Positions 20,670-23,585 of a DNA stretch of 23,585 nucleotides are shown here, one piece after another. The stretch lies in NCBI GenBank assembly GCA_023436715.1, contig JAEZIJ010000073.1, positions 1 to 23,585 of the forward strand. The letters run 5' to 3'. The position numbers and the translations under genes are program-made. Each line of letters opens with the position of its first letter. Position 1 is the first letter of the stretch. Below the pieces are notes generated by a model. It saw nothing but the letters and a program-made list of their open reading frames with translations. It was not told the origin of the DNA and did not search any database. The DNA is from Acidobacteriota bacterium. GTDB taxonomy: Bacteria > Acidobacteriota > Terriglobia > Bryobacterales > Bryobacteraceae.

Positions 20670-23486
20670 ATGCCCAAGAACTTACGATGGAAATGGATCG
20701 TGATCAATGCGGTTGTGCTGGGCTGCGTGCTCGGCATCACCGGCGTGCCCAAGTCGAAACAGGAGCTGCTGGCAAACTGGGAGCAAAGGATCCGCCTGGG
20801 TCTGGACTTGAAGGGCGGCAGCCACATGATCCTGCAGGTCCAGGTGCAGGACGCGTTTAAGGCCGAGGCCGATCAGGTCATCGAGCAGCTCAAACCGGTC
20901 CTGGCCAAACAGAATGTGGAATACGGCTCCATGGACCGGAACGATCCGCAGTCCATCGAGACCGCCGACACCATTCAGATCGATATCAGAGGAGTTGCTG
21001 CGAACAGCTCAACCGCCCTGGCCCAAGCCGTGAAAGACGCGGTGGGGGACAGATGGATACTGGCGCCCACGAGCGCCAACGGCTACAAGCTCACTTTGCG
21101 GAGAGAGGCTGCCGTGGAGCTTCGCCAGACGACGCTCACCGGAACGATGGACACGCTCGACAGGAAGGTAAACGGCCTCGGCGTGGTCGAAGCGAGCGTG
21201 CAACGGCGTGGAGGATCCGATGGTGAGGCCGAGATCCTCGTGCAGTTGCCCGGCGTTGACGACCCGGCGCGCGTGAAGGGAATCCTGCAAACAACGGCGA
21301 TGCTCGAACTGTCCGCGGTGAAGGACGGTCCATTCCAATCCAGTGAAGCGGCCCGTGCGGCGCACGGTGGCGTACTCCCTCTGGGGACCAGGATTGTGCG
21401 CGGGTCCGCGCGTTCGGGTTCCGGCGAAAACTGGTGGCTGCTGGCCCGCTCGCCCGTTATTACCGGACGCGACCTCCGCGATGCCCGGCCCCAGCAGGGC
21501 GACGCCGGTCGTGGATGGGAGACGAGCTTCGTCCTTACGCAGGACGCAGCCCGCAGATTCGAGCGCTTCACCGAGGCGAACATCGGCAATCGCCTTGCGA
21601 TCGTGCTGGACAATGTGGTGCTCAGCGCGCCGCAAATCGAGGCTAAAATCTTCGACCAGGGCCGGATTACGGGCGCGGCCAATCATGAGGAGGCGGCCGA
21701 TCTGGCTCTGAATCTGCGCGCGGGTTCGCTGCCCGCGGGTGTGACTGTCATAGAGGAGCGGATCGTCGGGCCTTCGCTCGGCGCGGATTCAATCCGCCGT
21801 GGCGTGGCGGCGGGCCTGCTGGGCTTGGCGCTGGTCATCGCCTCGATGGTGCTCTACTACCGCGGCGCGGGTTGGAATGCGGTGCTTGGTGTACTCCTCA
21901 ACACACTCATCACAATCGCCGCCCAGATCTACATTGGCGCAACCTGGACCTTGCCCGGAATCGCCGGGTTGGTGTTGTCCATCGGCATGGCGGTGGACTC
22001 GAACGTACTGATCTTCGAACGCATCAAGGAGGAACTGCGCTTAGGGAAGGCCGTGCCCGCCGCCGTCGCGGCGGGCTTCAAGCGCGCGTTCATCACGATC
22101 GTCGATACCCACGTGACTACGGTCGTCTCCAGCGCGTTTCTGTTCATGTTCGGCACCGGGCCGGTGCGCGGGTTCGCCGTCACGCTGGTCATCGGGTTGG
22201 TTGCGAACCTCTTCACCGCCGTCTTCGTGTCGCGCGCTCTGTTCGACTTGCAGCTTTGGAAAAAGCCCAGGATGTCACGGTTGAGCATCTGGCCTCGCCG
22301 TCCGGACAAAGATCTCTTCAGGCCCACGAATTTCAATTTTCTCGACAAACGGTACCTGACCCTCGGGCTATCGGTCGCCATGATCGTCATCAGTGTGGCG
22401 AGCCTTGTCTGGAAGGGCGGGCCGAAGTACGGGTTGGATTTCCGCGGCGGAACGCTCATGTACGTGAGGTTCTCGCAGCCGCCTCCGATTGACGAGCTTC
22501 GGAACCTGCTCTCCTCCAGGCTCTCGGGCGAGATTTCCGTTCAGGAAACGCAGGGGACAGGCGAGTTCATCATCGGAACCGAACTGGCGGACGAGCAGAC
22601 CCTGGAACGCGCCCGGCAATCCGTGGAGCAGGCCCTTCGCGAGAAGTATGCGAATCTCGGCGGCAAGCTCGATCTGAACAGCACTTCTCAGGCGGAACTC
22701 ACCGAGCGGCTCCGGAACGCGGCGGTAGCCGCCGGGGCGCCGGCGGGCGACGAGCAGTTGAAGGATCTTGCCGCGCGCGTGCTCCGCTACCGGGACCATG
22801 ACAAGAGTGGCCTGATCGGAAACCTCGATGAACTGCAAAAGGTGGATGGGGTTGACCAGAAACTGCTGGCCGCGATCAAGACCGAGTGCGGCGCCGGGTC
22901 GTTCAATATACGGTCGGTCGAGATGGTGGGGCCGCGCGCCGGCGCGCAACTTCGCAAACAGGCGCTGTGGGCAACCGCCGGAGCGTTTGGCGGTATGCTG
23001 ATCTACATTGCGTTCCGGTTCAAGCTGATCTCGGGCGCCGCCGCCGTCATCGCCACGATTCACGACGTGGTGATCACGTTAGGACTGTTCTCACTCACGA
23101 ACCGCGAAATCAACCTGAGCGTGATCGCGGGGTTGCTGACGCTCATCGGTTATTCGATGAACGATAAGATCGTCGTGTTCGACCGCGTGCGCGAGAATCA
23201 GCAGAACAGCAAGGAACGTCACGGCAGTTTCATCGACCTTGTGAATCGCGCGATCAATCAGACCTTGAGCCGCACTCTGCTGACGGCGGGTCCGACATTG
23301 CTGGCTTGCCTGGCCCTGTATTTTCTCGGAGGCGAAGTCCTCAACGGGATCGCATTCGCCCTTCTGGCAGGCATTGTTGTTGGAACGTACTCGTCGATTT
23401 TCGTGGCAAGCGCCCTGCTGGTGATGTGGCACGAGCGTAACACCGGAAGGCGCGCACCAGTGGAGGTTTCGCAGCCGGTAGCATAA
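20670..23486 (+). CDS. secDF: Fused protein-export subunit SecD-SecF with SecF insertion
   Basis: A single 938-residue polypeptide combines SecD (about 1-530) and SecF (about 555-925), each with six membrane helices. SecD shows LGLDLKGGSHMIL (43-55), the periplasmic P1 head, LNLRAGSLPAGV (347-358) and the TM4 motif AVDSNVLIFERIKEE with D443. SecF shows YGLDFRGGTLM (587-597), the P4 domain and GYSMNDKIVVFDRVREN with D832. The two aspartates correspond to the proton-relay residues of Thermus SecDF. It uses the proton-motive force to pull preproteins out of SecYEG into the periplasm. GAGGAA (20655-20660) overlaps the antiporter stop, so the two are co-translated. Unusually, yajC is not upstream, and about 77 residues (666-742) in the SecF periplasmic domain look like an inserted helix-hairpin-helix unit. 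Confidence 0.96.
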   Translation: MPKNLRWKWIVINAVVLGCVLGITGVPKSKQELLANWEQRIRLGLDLKGGSHMILQVQVQDAFKAEADQVIEQLKPVLAKQNVEYGSMDRNDPQSIETADTIQIDIRGVAANSSTALAQAVKDAVGDRWILAPTSANGYKLTLRREAAVELRQTTLTGTMDTLDRKVNGLGVVEASVQRRGGSDGEAEILVQLPGVDDPARVKGILQTTAMLELSAVKDGPFQSSEAARAAHGGVLPLGTRIVRGSARSGSGENWWLLARSPVITGRDLRDARPQQGDAGRGWETSFVLTQDAARRFERFTEANIGNRLAIVLDNVVLSAPQIEAKIFDQGRITGAANHEEAADLALNLRAGSLPAGVTVIEERIVGPSLGADSIRRGVAAGLLGLALVIASMVLYYRGAGWNAVLGVLLNTLITIAAQIYIGATWTLPGIAGLVLSIGMAVDSNVLIFERIKEELRLGKAVPAAVAAGFKRAFITIVDTHVTTVVSSAFLFMFGTGPVRGFAVTLVIGLVANLFTAVFVSRALFDLQLWKKPRMSRLSIWPRRPDKDLFRPTNFNFLDKRYLTLGLSVAMIVISVASLVWKGGPKYGLDFRGGTLMYVRFSQPPPIDELRNLLSSRLSGEISVQETQGTGEFIIGTELADEQTLERARQSVEQALREKYANLGGKLDLNSTSQAELTERLRNAAVAAGAPAGDEQLKDLAARVLRYRDHDKSGLIGNLDELQKVDGVDQKLLAAIKTECGAGSFNIRSVEMVGPRAGAQLRKQALWATAGAFGGMLIYIAFRFKLISGAAAVIATIHDVVITLGLFSLTNREINLSVIAGLLTLIGYSMNDKIVVFDRVRENQQNSKERHGSFIDLVNRAINQTLSRTLLTAGPTLLACLALYFLGGEVLNGIAFALLAGIVVGTYSSIFVASALLVMWHERNTGRRAPVEVSQPVA
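22665..22895 (+). other. HhH-like insertion in the SecF periplasmic domain
   Basis: Residues about 666-742 of SecDF lie between the first SecF P4 strand-helix part (ending LREKYANLGG) and the conserved SFNIRSVEMVGP return strand. The segment reads LDLNSTSQAELTERLR, then a helical linker, LAARVLRYRDHDKSG, then LDELQKVDGVDQKLLAAIKTE. The 'LNSTSQAEL' and 'YRD..G....LDELQKVDGVD..LL..I' patterns resemble the paired helix-hairpin-helix motifs of GspK and ComEA. E. coli and Thermus SecF go almost directly between the flanking elements. Resemblance is by eye. Confidence 0.5.
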
Positions 23487-23534
23487 CTTCATTGGCGCAG
23501 GCAGGACCGTTCCGTTGAAAGTCGGTCGGCTCAT

Positions 23535-23565
23535 GTGGGGTCAGCCCTTCTGGGCTGCCGCCCCC
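23535..23565. repeat. Palindrome after secDF, CAGCCC-TTCT-GGGCTG with GTGGGG/CCCC flanks
   Basis: CAGCCC (23542-23547), loop TTCT and GGGCTG (23552-23557) form a perfect 6-bp stem. GTGGGG (23535-23540) and the C-run from 23561 can extend it after a small bulge. It lies about 50 bp beyond the secDF stop and has the same 'GTGGGG.CAG' beginning as the element at 8619, suggesting a shared repeat family. It may serve as a 3' end signal. Confidence 0.5.
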
Positions 23566-23585
23566 CCCCGGCCCCGGGGGGGGGG
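23561..23585. other. C/G homopolymer contig end, probable assembly artefact
   Basis: The window closes with nine C, GG, CCCC and ten G. This low-complexity self-complementary run directly follows a repeat palindrome and is unlike anything else in the window, as happens when an assembler breaks in a repeat or extends into low-quality poly-G reads. Confidence 0.6.

Noticed and set aside
1..23585. tRNA, rRNA, CRISPR array, insertion sequence or prophage genes
   Set aside because: None seen: no transposase or integrase frame, no regularly spaced repeats, and no cloverleaf-like or rRNA sequence recognised by eye.

Overview
The window is GC-rich DNA from a diderm (Gram-negative) bacterium. A Kdo hydroxylase, a tripartite RND efflux system, outer-membrane lipoprotein signals and SecDF all imply an outer membrane. 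The mix of a URO-D-like methyltransferase, a Tat-exported sulfatase, a DUF1080 protein, FhlA-like enhancer-binding regulators, orphan STAS proteins and a fused SecDF fits Acidobacteriota (Bryobacterales/Solibacter-like). That placement is inference from gene content; no rRNA or tRNA is present to test it.

Layout. (1) 117-3445: a consensus-like promoter drives a URO-D/MtaA-like corrinoid methyltransferase and a translationally coupled Tat sulfatase; they converge on an exported DUF1080 (3-keto-disaccharide hydrolase family) protein. Together they suggest scavenging of sulfated or methylated sugars. (2) 3527-5416: a Kdo hydroxylase (lipid A/core modification) converges, with a 21-bp overlap, on a membrane-anchored protein with a permuted papain-like (His before Cys) arrangement. 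(3) 5573-8575: a promoter, a roughly 350-nt leader with three stem-loops and a short upstream ORF, then an MgtA-type Mg2+ P-type ATPase. Two strong palindromes separate it from the next, convergent operon. (4) 16686-8694, minus strand: a double-GAF sigma54 enhancer-binding protein, then adaptor, RND pump and outer-membrane factor with gaps of 1 nt or less among the last three. A -24/-12 promoter and concentric TCGGCA/TGCCGA dyads lie between regulator and adaptor, so the regulator probably drives the pump as a sigma54 regulon. (5) 16837-18473: two related STAS-only proteins, both lacking the phosphorylatable serine, flank a DksA/TraR-type zinc-finger protein and a 34-residue single-helix membrane protein. 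(6) 18917-23486: a YbaL/KefB-like cation:proton antiporter with an RCK domain lies 13 nt upstream of a fused SecD-SecF. The SecF part of the fusion carries an unusual helix-hairpin-helix-like insertion. The contig ends in a palindrome running into a C/G homopolymer that is probably an assembly artefact.

Stretches without a confident gene are 17638-18086 and most of 18474-18916. The most notable points are the sigma54-controlled efflux operon with its operator array, the HhH-like insert in SecF, the structured mgtA leader, the small membrane protein/DksA pair, and several genes whose predicted transcription start falls on or next to the start codon, suggesting leaderless mRNAs.
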